Source of the DNA: Deltaproteobacteria bacterium
Lineage (GTDB): Bacteria; Myxococcota_A; Polyangia; JAAYKL01
Assembly (NCBI GenBank): GCA_016935665.1
Contig: JAFGQN010000096.1
Location: 1-64,000 of the forward strand
Direction: 5' to 3'
Length of the DNA stretch: 64,000 bases
Below, piece by piece: positions 1 through 7,888 of this stretch. The notes under the pieces were generated by a model, which saw only the letters and a program-made list of their open reading frames with translations, had not been told where the DNA came from and ran no database searches. Numbering within the stretch: the stretch's first letter is position 1; each line of letters opens with the position of its first letter. Position numbers and translations under genes: made by a program.

Positions 1-131
1 CCCGCAAGATACAGTTCTCGCAATTCATTGGTGCGTTTTGGGGATGCATCGTTCTCCTGTGCCAAAGCACAAACGGCACAGGTCGTCATCAGTAGACCAA
101 ACATGACGGCAATTACACGTTTCTCTTTCAC
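1..131 (-). CDS. Secreted protein, N-terminal fragment (cut by window edge)
   Basis: The minus strand reads from a GTG at 131-129 without a stop to the window edge. The GTG is preceded at 5-6 nt by GGAGGT (plus-strand 136-142 reads gacctcc). The 43 visible residues begin VKEKRVIAVMFGLLMTT and form a classic signal peptide: basic start, hydrophobic core, and a probable cleavage after ALA (CALA-QEN). The mature part starts QENDASPKRTNELRELY. The function cannot be judged from this piece. The plus-strand reading frame over the same DNA lacks these coding features and was discarded. Confidence 0.6.
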   Translation of the reverse strand, partial: MKEKRVIAVMFGLLMTTCAVCALAQENDASPKRTNELRELYLA

Positions 132-375
132 TCTGGACCTCCATTTTCCAGCTGTTTTCACCCACAGACGGGCGCGTCCGGGACATGATGTAATATCCAT
201 GGCATCAGTCCATTGTTTTCTCCATTTTCCAGCAAATTACCCATATCACTCTTCAAAAAAAATGGCACCGTATATTGCGCCTGCCGACACATGATTTTGC
301 AAGGGTCATTTCCTGGCAGTGCGACATTGACAACATTTGATGCTCCCTGATAACCTGGGCCACAGGGAGGGCTAT

Positions 376-768
376 ATGATAACAAAAGAAAAAAAAAGCA
401 TTTTACAATTACTGGTGGCGCTGGCCTGGGCGGATGGGCGTGTTGATGAAAAGGAGAGGGAGCTGGTGTCCGCATTGACCGAGGCGTTTTTAGCATCCAA
501 AGAAGAAGCTGAAGAAATAATGTCATGGGCCAAACAGGCGCGCCAACTGGACGAAGTTGATATTTCTTCATTGTCCAGAAGCGACATGGAACTGGCGTTG
601 CAATATGGCGTTTTGCTTACCTGGATTGACGGCGAGCAAAGCGCCGACGAAGTGACACAACTGGATAAGCTGATTTCACTGCTTGGTTTTACCCGGGAAG
701 AGGCGCAGCCTGTTTTGGATTCCGCCTCTGCATTTGCACAAACGCTTTTGCCGGAACTTGAGTCATAA
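376..768 (+). CDS. TerB-like helical protein
   Basis: A small acidic, all-helical protein of 130 residues. The pattern ALAWADGRVDEKERELV near the N-terminus and a second LLTWIDGEQSADE near residue 90 match the repeated 'A-D-G-x-(I/V)-x-x-x-E' segments of TerB/DjlA-type domains, which bind metal and often sit near membranes. The start chosen is ATG 376, because AGGGAGG lies 5-6 nt upstream; an in-frame ATG at 337 has no such site. The gene ends 22 nt before the RND exporter and is probably cotranscribed with it. The biochemical role is unknown; TerB domains have been linked to stress and envelope functions. Confidence 0.6.
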   Translation: MITKEKKSILQLLVALAWADGRVDEKERELVSALTEAFLASKEEAEEIMSWAKQARQLDEVDISSLSRSDMELALQYGVLLTWIDGEQSADEVTQLDKLISLLGFTREEAQPVLDSASAFAQTLLPELES

Positions 769-790
769 TCTCTGTCGCTGACTGTTTTAT

Positions 791-3478
791 ATGATCACAA
801 CATTAATGAGACATCTGGTCCGTTTGCCTTTGCGGTATTCCCAGGGCATTCTTTGGATGTCGCTTTTCGTCACCATCGGACTGGCCCTGTTCATCCCACG
901 GTTGCATGTTTCAACCGATCGCAATTTACTGGCGGGAAAAGACAGTCCGGCATTCTTGCGCCGCGAAGAAGTCAGCCGACTCTTTGGAACATCCATGGTG
1001 TCTGTCGCCGTGGTGGAAGCGAAGACTCAGGTTGACGCCAATCGCGTTGCACGGGTGCTTGCCAAACGGTTGAGGAAGCACTCCGCACATATTCGCGATG
1101 TTTTTTACAAAGCGGATCTGTCTGTTTTCGAGAAAAATGCACTGCTGTTTGCGCCCGTCGAAACAGTCGAAAAAGTTGTTGCTCTGCTCAATTCGTCTGC
1201 CATTGATTTGAGTGTCATCAAAGACGCCAAAAGCCCAGCTCAGCTGATTGACGTGGGCGTTTCGCAACTTGAAAACATGACAGCCCTGCCTGAACAAAGC
1301 GCTGACGCCAGTCAAAAGGGATTGGCAGCTATGGAATCTGTGTTGCTGGGCATCGCCGATTGGTTTCGTGCCAAAGACCCTGCGCCGACGCTTTTACCTG
1401 TTTCAAAACTACGTCGCGAATTTACAAAGAGGCTGTCTTTGCCAGAGATGAATGATGCGGATGGCTTCTTCACCGCCAGCGACAATCGTGCACCGTACCT
1501 GGCAATTGTGTTTATTCAACCCGCAAGTAATTCTCAGGCGATGGAGGTTGTGGCGCCTCTCACCGATTTGATTCGCGAAAATGCGAGGAAAATTGCGCGA
1601 GATAAAGGTGTGAACATTCTGGTCACCGGTATGCCGTCTTTGGCCACCGATGAATTAAGACTCGTGACACGAGACTGCGTGGTGGCCGGGGTGATTGCGG
1701 GGGTGGGCGTGTTGCTGGTATTCCTGCTGGCATTTAAAAGCTTTCGCGTTACGCTGTTTCTGGTGCTCCCCCTTGGCGCCGGATTGATTTGGGCAGCGGG
1801 ATTCACTGGTCTTGTGTACGCTCATCTAACAATGATCACATCCTATTTTGCCGCAGTGTTGTTTGGTTTGGGGGTGGCATTCACCATTCACATTGTATCT
1901 CGTTTTCACGAATCGCTCCTCAACGGAGAATCGAAGGAAATTGCGTTGGAACATGCGCTTATTGGCGCAGGTCCAGGCGTAATTGTGGGGGCTCTGACAA
2001 CTGCGTTCGCGTTTTTAGCCATCGTATTTTCAGATTTTCAAGGCTTTGCCGAGATGGGCGTCATTTCCGGTGTGGGTGTCATCATGATACTCATTGCCAA
2101 CCTGACCCTGCTGCCAGCTGCACTGTTACGATGGCATCCGGGGATACGAGTGGTTATTTACAATCGATTTTTCCCCGCTGTAAATATAAAAGCGCGATGG
2201 CTTTGGCTCGCGGGAGCGTTTGTGCTTTTTACGGTTGGCATTGCCGTTTCACCTCGAATTCGGTTTAATTACGCTGTTGAAAGCATGCTGCCCACGGCGT
2301 CAGAAGCGGTTCGCGGCATAGAAACATTGAATCGTCGGACACCCTTTTCCTCCACTTTTTCAATTACGACGGCATCCTCATTGGCAGAAGCAGATAAGAT
2401 TGCAGGCAAATTCAAAAAACTCTCCACCGTGTCCATGGTGGAGTCGGCAGCAATGTTTATTCCTTTGGATCAGCCCCCCAAGCTGTCGCTGCTTTCGAGC
2501 GTTCGCCCCGAGGTGCAAAATGAGCTATCCCATTTGGCATCCTTATGGCGAAGACTGGCAGGTGCACCGTCAATTGACAGTCGCGAATCGCTTAGAGACG
2601 CGATGGATGCACTGCATTTTGTTTTAAAGGACCTCGCTTTTGATGCGAAGCGAACTGGAAGGCCGGAAGCCGCCAGCCTGGAGAGGCTCGCAAGCGCCGC
2701 CAAAAGTGCTGCAAAGGCGATTCGCGTCAGCTCTGAACAAAGAATAAAAGCGTTTCATCTTCAATTCAGCAGAACCATGGCGCAAGTGATCGAAATTCTG
2801 ACAAATGGCGTTCATTCAAACGGATTTTCCATCCATGATTTGCCCCAAACGATTCGCGCCAGATATGTAAGCTCCGACAACAAACATTTTGCGGTAATTA
2901 TTTATCCCAACGGCGATATTGGACAGAAGTCATTCTTTTATAAACACGTGGATGAATTGCTGTCGGTGGATTCCAATGTGACGGGGCATCCGGTTAGCCA
3001 CCTGGCATTCACAAAAATGATTCAAAAGGGTTTTTTCCAGGCAGTTCTTTTGTCTGCCGCCGCCGTCCTTCTCCTTGTATTACTTGATTTACGAAATTTG
3101 ACTGGGATCCTGATTGCCCTGGCCCCTGTGCTGTTGGCAGCATCATGGACCGCTTTACTTATGTTCTTCGCCAACCTGCAATTCAATTATGCCAATCTGA
3201 TGGGCGTGCCCATATTTATTGGGACCAGTGTGGACTACGGGGTCCATCTGGCGCATCGATTGAAGCAGTCGGGGGATATGGGGATAGCACTGCGAACAAC
3301 TGGCCGGGCGATAATTCTGTCGGGGGTAACAACACTCATCGGTTTTGGCAGTCTACTGGCAGGGAATCACTGGGGAGTGAAAAGTCTTGGTATTTTGCTC
3401 GTCTCGGGGATTGCTTTTGCATTGTTTGCCACTATGGGGGTGTTGCCGCTCATATTCCGCAAAAAAAGGACGCAATAG
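791..3478 (+). CDS. RND/MMPL-family exporter
   Basis: 895 residues with the duplicated architecture of RND superfamily exporters. There is a first transmembrane helix near residues 20-38, a large periplasmic loop (about 40-290), a helix bundle around 300-445, a second loop (about 465-740), and a second helix bundle to the C-terminus. The bundles carry glycine-rich stretches and the motif GLGVAFTIHIVSRFHE, with a counterpart GTSVDYGVHLAHRLK in the second half; this is the conserved TM4/TM10 region of the MMPL/SSD type. No membrane-fusion protein or TolC-like partner is adjacent, which fits lipid-handling MMPL/HpnN-like members better than drug efflux pumps. The substrate is unknown. No strong ribosome site precedes ATG 791; ATG 806 is an alternative. 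Only 3 nt separate the stop from the next gene. Confidence 0.75.
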   Translation: MITTLMRHLVRLPLRYSQGILWMSLFVTIGLALFIPRLHVSTDRNLLAGKDSPAFLRREEVSRLFGTSMVSVAVVEAKTQVDANRVARVLAKRLRKHSAHIRDVFYKADLSVFEKNALLFAPVETVEKVVALLNSSAIDLSVIKDAKSPAQLIDVGVSQLENMTALPEQSADASQKGLAAMESVLLGIADWFRAKDPAPTLLPVSKLRREFTKRLSLPEMNDADGFFTASDNRAPYLAIVFIQPASNSQAMEVVAPLTDLIRENARKIARDKGVNILVTGMPSLATDELRLVTRDCVVAGVIAGVGVLLVFLLAFKSFRVTLFLVLPLGAGLIWAAGFTGLVYAHLTMITSYFAAVLFGLGVAFTIHIVSRFHESLLNGESKEIALEHALIGAGPGVIVGALTTAFAFLAIVFSDFQGFAEMGVISGVGVIMILIANLTLLPAALLRWHPGIRVVIYNRFFPAVNIKARWLWLAGAFVLFTVGIAVSPRIRFNYAVESMLPTASEAVRGIETLNRRTPFSSTFSITTASSLAEADKIAGKFKKLSTVSMVESAAMFIPLDQPPKLSLLSSVRPEVQNELSHLASLWRRLAGAPSIDSRESLRDAMDALHFVLKDLAFDAKRTGRPEAASLERLASAAKSAAKAIRVSSEQRIKAFHLQFSRTMAQVIEILTNGVHSNGFSIHDLPQTIRARYVSSDNKHFAVIIYPNGDIGQKSFFYKHVDELLSVDSNVTGHPVSHLAFTKMIQKGFFQAVLLSAAAVLLLVLLDLRNLTGILIALAPVLLAASWTALLMFFANLQFNYANLMGVPIFIGTSVDYGVHLAHRLKQSGDMGIALRTTGRAIILSGVTTLIGFGSLLAGNHWGVKSLGILLVSGIAFALFATMGVLPLIFRKKRTQ

Positions 3479-3481
3479 ATT

Positions 3482-4252
3482 ATGGCAAAACTGAAATTGG
3501 CGGCGCTGCAAATGGACATCGATTTTGATGAGCCGATAAATAACTGCCGGAAACTGACATCCGCCTCTTTGGACGCTGCAAATTCAGGGGTGGATGTGCT
3601 GATAACGCCCGAGATGTTTTCCACGGGATTCACCATGAGCGAGGAGATTGCCAGAACGAGCGAAACGGCGACTTTCGAAGCGGTTCGCGCGTGTGCTCGC
3701 GACAACCGTATCAATATCATCGCGGGATTTCCAGTAGTTGCCGTTGACCATAAATTGAGGAACGCGGCTGTTGTTGTGAATCGGAAAGGCGATGTGATTC
3801 ATCAATACTTAAAAACCCATTTATTTTCACTAATGAATGAGGACAAACACTATATGCCCGGGAAGGGGGCCAGTGTATTCGAACTGGAGGGCGTTCGAAT
3901 CTCACTGGCAATTTGTTACGATTTACGCTTTCCCGAGCTGTTTAGACAGGTCGCCAGACAGGTGGATGTATTCTGTGTCATTGCATCATGGCCCAATGCA
4001 CGCCAGCACCATTGGGACACTTTACTCCGTTCAAGAGCAATCGAAAACCAGGCATATATTGTGGGTGTAAACAGGGTAGGGGTGGGGGGAGAGCTCTTTT
4101 TTGACGGTGGCACCTCCGTTATTTCTCCTCTGGGGAACGTGTTGTGTTGCAAATATTCACAGGAAGGACTGTTGTACGAAACAATTGATACCGAACAAGT
4201 TGCGGTTATACGAGATAACTATCCTTTTTTGCAGGATATTAAGTTGATATAA
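3482..4252 (+). CDS. yafV: Omega-amidase YafV-like nitrilase family protein
   Basis: 256 residues, the usual length for this branch of the carbon-nitrogen hydrolase superfamily. The Glu-Lys-Cys catalytic triad is visible: E44 in ITPEMFSTGF, K111 in YLKTHLF and C145 in ICYDLRFPELF. The PEMFSTGF, CYDLRFP and RAIENQAY segments closely match E. coli YafV and mammalian NIT2, which hydrolyse alpha-ketoglutaramate or alpha-ketosuccinamate to the keto acid and ammonia. The protein should be cytoplasmic, as no signal peptide is present. It starts 3 nt after the RND exporter stop, so the two are cotranscribed, though no functional link is obvious. Substrate assignment rests on family resemblance. Confidence 0.85.
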   Translation: MAKLKLAALQMDIDFDEPINNCRKLTSASLDAANSGVDVLITPEMFSTGFTMSEEIARTSETATFEAVRACARDNRINIIAGFPVVAVDHKLRNAAVVVNRKGDVIHQYLKTHLFSLMNEDKHYMPGKGASVFELEGVRISLAICYDLRFPELFRQVARQVDVFCVIASWPNARQHHWDTLLRSRAIENQAYIVGVNRVGVGGELFFDGGTSVISPLGNVLCCKYSQEGLLYETIDTEQVAVIRDNYPFLQDIKLI

Positions 4253-4281
4253 AAAATGGCGGGCCCACCATTGAGCCCGCC
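4250..4281 (-). terminator. Rho-independent terminator of the SRPBCC gene
   Basis: A perfect 7-bp stem, ggcgggc (4258-4264) with gcccgcc (4275-4281), encloses a 10-nt loop. Read on the minus strand, it is followed by ATTTTTTA (plus-strand 4250-4257). It lies between two converging genes and has the U-tract only on the minus strand, so it ends the gene at 4320-4970. It overlaps the stop codon of the plus-strand amidase and may also slow transcription from that side. Confidence 0.75.
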
Positions 4282-4319
4282 TGGCAAGGGAGATGCGAAA
4301 TCAGAACGGCAAAGAAGAG

Positions 4320-4970
4320 CTACTTTCTTGCCGTTCTGGTGAAGTATTTTTTACCGGCCGGTTTGGCCAACCATTTTTTAACATCATTGGGGGCGCCAAT
4401 CAGGTTGCGTTCCACCATTTTATTTAAATCTTCGTTTAAAAGATTTACTATGCCCATGGGAACTCTGGCAGAAACCACGTATGCAACCAGTGTTCTGTTT
4501 CCGGGTTGTGGGAACAGTTTCCAGTAGCCACGCGCCATATCAATATCGTGTGGTTTGTTGTCAACCATCGCAAACGTCATGGTGTAACTGGCTTTGTCCG
4601 ATTTGACTTCCACGTAGTATTCCAGATTGATCATCTTGTAGCCCATTTTGTAGTGGACCAGCGATGTATTTCCTTTTTTAGCTATCTGTTGAACGGTGTC
4701 CGTCGCTGCAAACATATTATCATATGCATCGTAATCCTGAATTACCTGCCAAACCACATCAATTGGGGCATCAATCAGGGTGTAGCCGGAACCTCCAAAA
4801 AAGCCTTTTTTTCCGGAACTTTCCAGTCGTTTTTTAATCGTTTTACCAGATTTTAAGGATTCCTTTTCTGCATCGGTGAAGTTTACTGCGGCGGCGTTTA
4901 CGCTTGTGAGTAAGAATGCAAAAAAGATAAAACTGATACCAATCATCTTTTCAAATTTGCGAGTTTTCAT
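4320..4970 (-). CDS. Secreted SRPBCC/START-like protein
   Basis: 216 residues. A signal peptide spans about residues 1-27 (basic MKTRKFEK, hydrophobic core, cleavage near VNA-AAV). The rest resembles the SRPBCC (polyketide cyclase/START) fold, a helix-grip pocket for hydrophobic ligands: GSGYTLIDAPIDVVWQVIQ is the typical first strand and helix, and the C-terminal helix is amphipathic. Ribosome site AGGAG lies 8 nt before ATG 4970. The protein is predicted periplasmic. Another secreted SRPBCC-like protein lies at 37616-38167. Ligand unknown. It has its own terminator at 4250-4281 and is monocistronic. Confidence 0.65.
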   Translation of the reverse strand: MKTRKFEKMIGISFIFFAFLLTSVNAAAVNFTDAEKESLKSGKTIKKRLESSGKKGFFGGSGYTLIDAPIDVVWQVIQDYDAYDNMFAATDTVQQIAKKGNTSLVHYKMGYKMINLEYYVEVKSDKASYTMTFAMVDNKPHDIDMARGYWKLFPQPGNRTLVAYVVSARVPMGIVNLLNEDLNKMVERNLIGAPNDVKKWLAKPAGKKYFTRTARK

Positions 4971-5276
4971 GATTGTAGCTCCTGTGTTCCTATGGTTTCG
5001 CTTCCCTTGCTGGGATAGACACCTTGGCTCAAAAAAAATTTTTAAGAGAAGTGAGAAAAAATATTTGCCGAGGTCTCATCATCTCTCATTATTATCTAAA
5101 GCAATAACTGTTCCAGTTTCAGGTAGGTTAGAAAAAACACTTGGGAATGGAAGTTTATTGAATTATTTGGACCTGTTATCCAATACGGAAATGCCATTAG
5201 GTTGCCATTTGGTGTGTACTCCGCTAATAATTGAGAAAAAAAAATACACTTTTCAGGCATATAAAGTGAGTTGAAA
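4971..5276. other. AT-rich divergent intergenic region
   Basis: This 306-nt gap separates the minus-strand SRPBCC gene from the plus-strand pseudokinase gene, so it must hold promoters for both. It is AT-rich with A-runs around 5030-5070 and 5235-5245. No open frame here looks coding, and no -35/-10 pair or operator could be named with confidence. Confidence 0.5.
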
Positions 5277-7127
5277 ATGCAACAGATTATTTCAAAAGGT
5301 ACCATTCTCAGCGATAGATTTGTCATTGAAGCTCTTGAAAATCAGGGCGATATGGGGCAGGTGTACAAGGCACAGGACTCAAAAACACAAAAGTTGGTTG
5401 CCGTCCGCGTTATTCCCAAAACACTCTTTTCTCCGGCGGATTTGGAGCATCTGAAAGCGCGCATGCAGCAGGCCTCTGCATTAATGCATCGCAATGTGCG
5501 TGTGACGTTCGGAATGGGGGTGAAAGACGATTACATATTTATAGCAGCCGAGTGGATAGATGGACAGAATCTTCAAACGCTACTAAAGAAAAGAACGGAT
5601 TCAGACAAACGATTTTCTTTTAAAGGCGCATACAGCATTATCGGACACGTTTGTAATGCACTGACCTATGCACATGAAAATCAATGCTATCATGGCGCCC
5701 TGAACCCTCGCAGTATTCTTGTAAATACTGCCGGTCGCGTAAAAGTGCACGACTGGGCGCTTTCCACCATCCGTATTAACAAACTTGACTATCCGGGGCG
5801 AAAAAAAATTGAAGCCGCCTATTGGTCTCCAGAGGCCCTGAAGTCGCCGAAAGCCGTTTCCTCAAGGTCAGATGTTTTCTCTCTTGGTGCACTTTTTTAC
5901 AGCCTCATCACCGGGCGTGCCCCGCAACGGCCTTTAACTGCCCCCAGCAAATTGGGTTTTTCTGCGGAGGTGGACAATATTGTCGCCCGCTGCATGGCTG
6001 CGGATCCCAAACAGCGATTTCGAAACGCTTCGGAAGTGAAGCAGGCGATTAAACAGCTCGCAACCACCGAAAAGACCTCTCTGGTTCCTCCGGGGCGGGT
6101 GGATGATGATTTGGGTATCGACATAGACATTGATTTCGATGCTGCGGAAGACGAGCGTGTCGCAACTGCCAGTAAGGGAATGATGGGCGCTCCGGATTTG
6201 CCACCGCCGCCTGGCAAATCGATTGGCGATGATAGAGCATCGACGATCGACATGGGAGCAATCCTTGCCAATTCCACTCAAAACGATTCTGCAAGATGGA
6301 TGGTACAGAAGGACAAATTTGACCATGGGCCATTCAATGACCGCGAATTGATTCAAATGATTTTAATTGGTGAAGTGCTTGGAAACCACGGTCTCACCAA
6401 TATGGATACCGGAGAGCGTAAACCTGTGCGCGCATGGGGCGATTTCGATTCGTATCTTGAGCGCTATAGAATTAAGAAACAGAAACAGGATGAACAGGCA
6501 GCCCTTGAAAAAACGGAGAAGGCCGAGACCAGAGGTAACATTTTTAAGTTATTGGTGGCCGCGTCAGTCCTTGGTGTAATTGGTTTGGTAGTTGGCGGAT
6601 ATTTTCTTACGCGTACGCTCAGGCAGGAAAAACAGCTTGGCCCGGATGAAATGGTAAATGCCTTTGACAGCGGTGAGATTCAAATAAAAATGGGGTCATC
6701 TCTGAATAAGGGTACAGCGGGAAAACGTCGCAGCAGCAAAGGGCGACGGCACAGTGGTGGTGGTGGTTCTGGCAGTGGTGGTGGTGGCAAGGAGTTTGTT
6801 GACGGCATGAGCTATGAAGAAGCAATGAACATGGGGGTTTCTCTTGGGGATTTAAATGCCAGTGGCGGCCGAAGACTCACTGCCGATGATATTAACGCAA
6901 TTATGAGCCGAAACGTTCGTAAATTCATTCCGTGTATTGCAGGGGAAAACGTCAAACGCGTCGATATGAATATTGCGGTGGCCGGGGACGGTAGAATTAT
7001 GGGGGTTTCTGTGAAGCAGGGAAGTCCTAAAATGCAAAACTGTATTCAACGGAAGACGCGATCAATCAAATTTCCTGCATCTAATCAGGCTCGAACTGCT
7101 ACAACGTGGTATTTTGAGTTGTATTGA
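5277..7127 (+). CDS. Pseudokinase with GYF_2, transmembrane and AgmX/PglI-like C-terminal domain
   Basis: 616 residues from ATG 5277 (gtgag 6 nt upstream; a TTG at 5271 is also in frame). Residues 10-265 have the fold pattern of a Hanks-type Ser/Thr kinase, but key residues are changed. The ATP-binding lysine is Arg (LVAVRVIPK, R44), and the HRDLKPxN loop reads HGALNPRS (139-146), so catalytic Asp, Lys and Asn are all lost. The DFG position reads DWA. A SPE motif and SDVFSLGALFYSLITG are kept. Residues about 335-395 form a GYF_2 domain (HGPFNDRELIQMI), a proline-peptide binding fold. A transmembrane helix lies near 430-450, then a Gly/Ser-rich basic linker, then a 90-residue end resembling the AgmX/PglI C-terminal domain of myxobacteria. 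It probably acts as a membrane scaffold, not an active kinase. The TGA stop overlaps a TTG start of the next gene. Confidence 0.8.
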   Translation: MQQIISKGTILSDRFVIEALENQGDMGQVYKAQDSKTQKLVAVRVIPKTLFSPADLEHLKARMQQASALMHRNVRVTFGMGVKDDYIFIAAEWIDGQNLQTLLKKRTDSDKRFSFKGAYSIIGHVCNALTYAHENQCYHGALNPRSILVNTAGRVKVHDWALSTIRINKLDYPGRKKIEAAYWSPEALKSPKAVSSRSDVFSLGALFYSLITGRAPQRPLTAPSKLGFSAEVDNIVARCMAADPKQRFRNASEVKQAIKQLATTEKTSLVPPGRVDDDLGIDIDIDFDAAEDERVATASKGMMGAPDLPPPPGKSIGDDRASTIDMGAILANSTQNDSARWMVQKDKFDHGPFNDRELIQMILIGEVLGNHGLTNMDTGERKPVRAWGDFDSYLERYRIKKQKQDEQAALEKTEKAETRGNIFKLLVAASVLGVIGLVVGGYFLTRTLRQEKQLGPDEMVNAFDSGEIQIKMGSSLNKGTAGKRRSSKGRRHSGGGGSGSGGGGKEFVDGMSYEEAMNMGVSLGDLNASGGRRLTADDINAIMSRNVRKFIPCIAGENVKRVDMNIAVAGDGRIMGVSVKQGSPKMQNCIQRKTRSIKFPASNQARTATTWYFELY

Positions 7128-7855
7128 CGCAATTGCGCTTAATCACAAACCTGAATTGTCCAATATTTCATCAAATGTCTGCTGAGTCGCTAAAAAGGGA
7201 GCCTGTTACACTTAAGCCAACGCTCAGTTGGCTCCTTTCTTTATTTATTTTTGTCGCTATTCATCTTTCGATGGTTGTTGATGCAGCTGGCGATGACTTG
7301 CAACAGAAGCTGGAACGAGGCAGTTTTTTTCCATCCTATCAATCTGAAATCGCCGACGCGGAAAGACGCATATCTGTCGACCTGGCAGATACGCTAAAAA
7401 AAATACCCAACATAATCGATGCGAAGGTTCATTTATCCCTGGCAGAAATGGGGATTTGGAAACCGGCACAGCGTCGTTCAAGAGCGTCGGTTATCCTTTG
7501 GTCCGCAAATCCAGCGCAGATCAATAAGAATGAGATTCAATCGTTGGTTTCGGGTGCGTCGAGCCAGCTTGAGCAAAAAGATGTCCATGTTTTTGTGTAT
7601 CGTTTGGATACCCAATCCGCCCTCATGTCGGACGTTCCTGAAAACAACGCCATGACCGTCGTATCTGGCCGTAGTGTTTCGGATTGGAAACACTATTTGG
7701 TGCCATTTGTTGTTTTCATATTGCTGGTTGCCATTGGCATTTTGACAATCGGCATTCGACGATATGTCAGGCGCCGCGAACTCATGCGTGACGTTTCGTT
7801 GAGTTCGGCGGTTGCAATGACAGAATTCGAAAACGAAAGCAAGCACACCCAATGA
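7124..7855 (+). CDS. Orphan YscJ/FliF-type ring-domain protein
   Basis: 243 residues from TTG 7124, which overlaps the upstream stop as TTGA; ATG 7175 is an alternative start and neither has a clear ribosome site. A signal or anchor helix at about residues 36-54 is followed by a domain matching the ring-building motif of YscJ/FliF: AERRISVDLADTLKKIPNI, DAKVHLSLAE, then RASVILWSANPAQINKNEIQ and EQKDVHVFVYRLD. In type III secretion and flagellar basal bodies this domain assembles the inner-membrane MS ring. A second transmembrane helix near 190-210 and a short basic tail follow. No other secretion or flagellar gene is nearby. Context suggests a partner of the pseudokinase in a membrane assembly. 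Confidence 0.7.
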   Translation: MTQLRLITNLNCPIFHQMSAESLKREPVTLKPTLSWLLSLFIFVAIHLSMVVDAAGDDLQQKLERGSFFPSYQSEIADAERRISVDLADTLKKIPNIIDAKVHLSLAEMGIWKPAQRRSRASVILWSANPAQINKNEIQSLVSGASSQLEQKDVHVFVYRLDTQSALMSDVPENNAMTVVSGRSVSDWKHYLVPFVVFILLVAIGILTIGIRRYVRRRELMRDVSLSSAVAMTEFENESKHTQ

Positions 7856-7888
7856 TTGTTTCAGCAGGATTGTTTCCGGATTTGGGCG

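Noticed and set aside
28-294. Plus-strand open frame of 88 codons at the left edge
   Set aside because: No ribosome site, odd composition, and it overlaps a better supported minus-strand signal-peptide gene start.
7124-7855. Type III secretion or flagellar locus
   Set aside because: Only one ring-type domain is present; no export apparatus, ATPase, rod or needle gene is found in the window.
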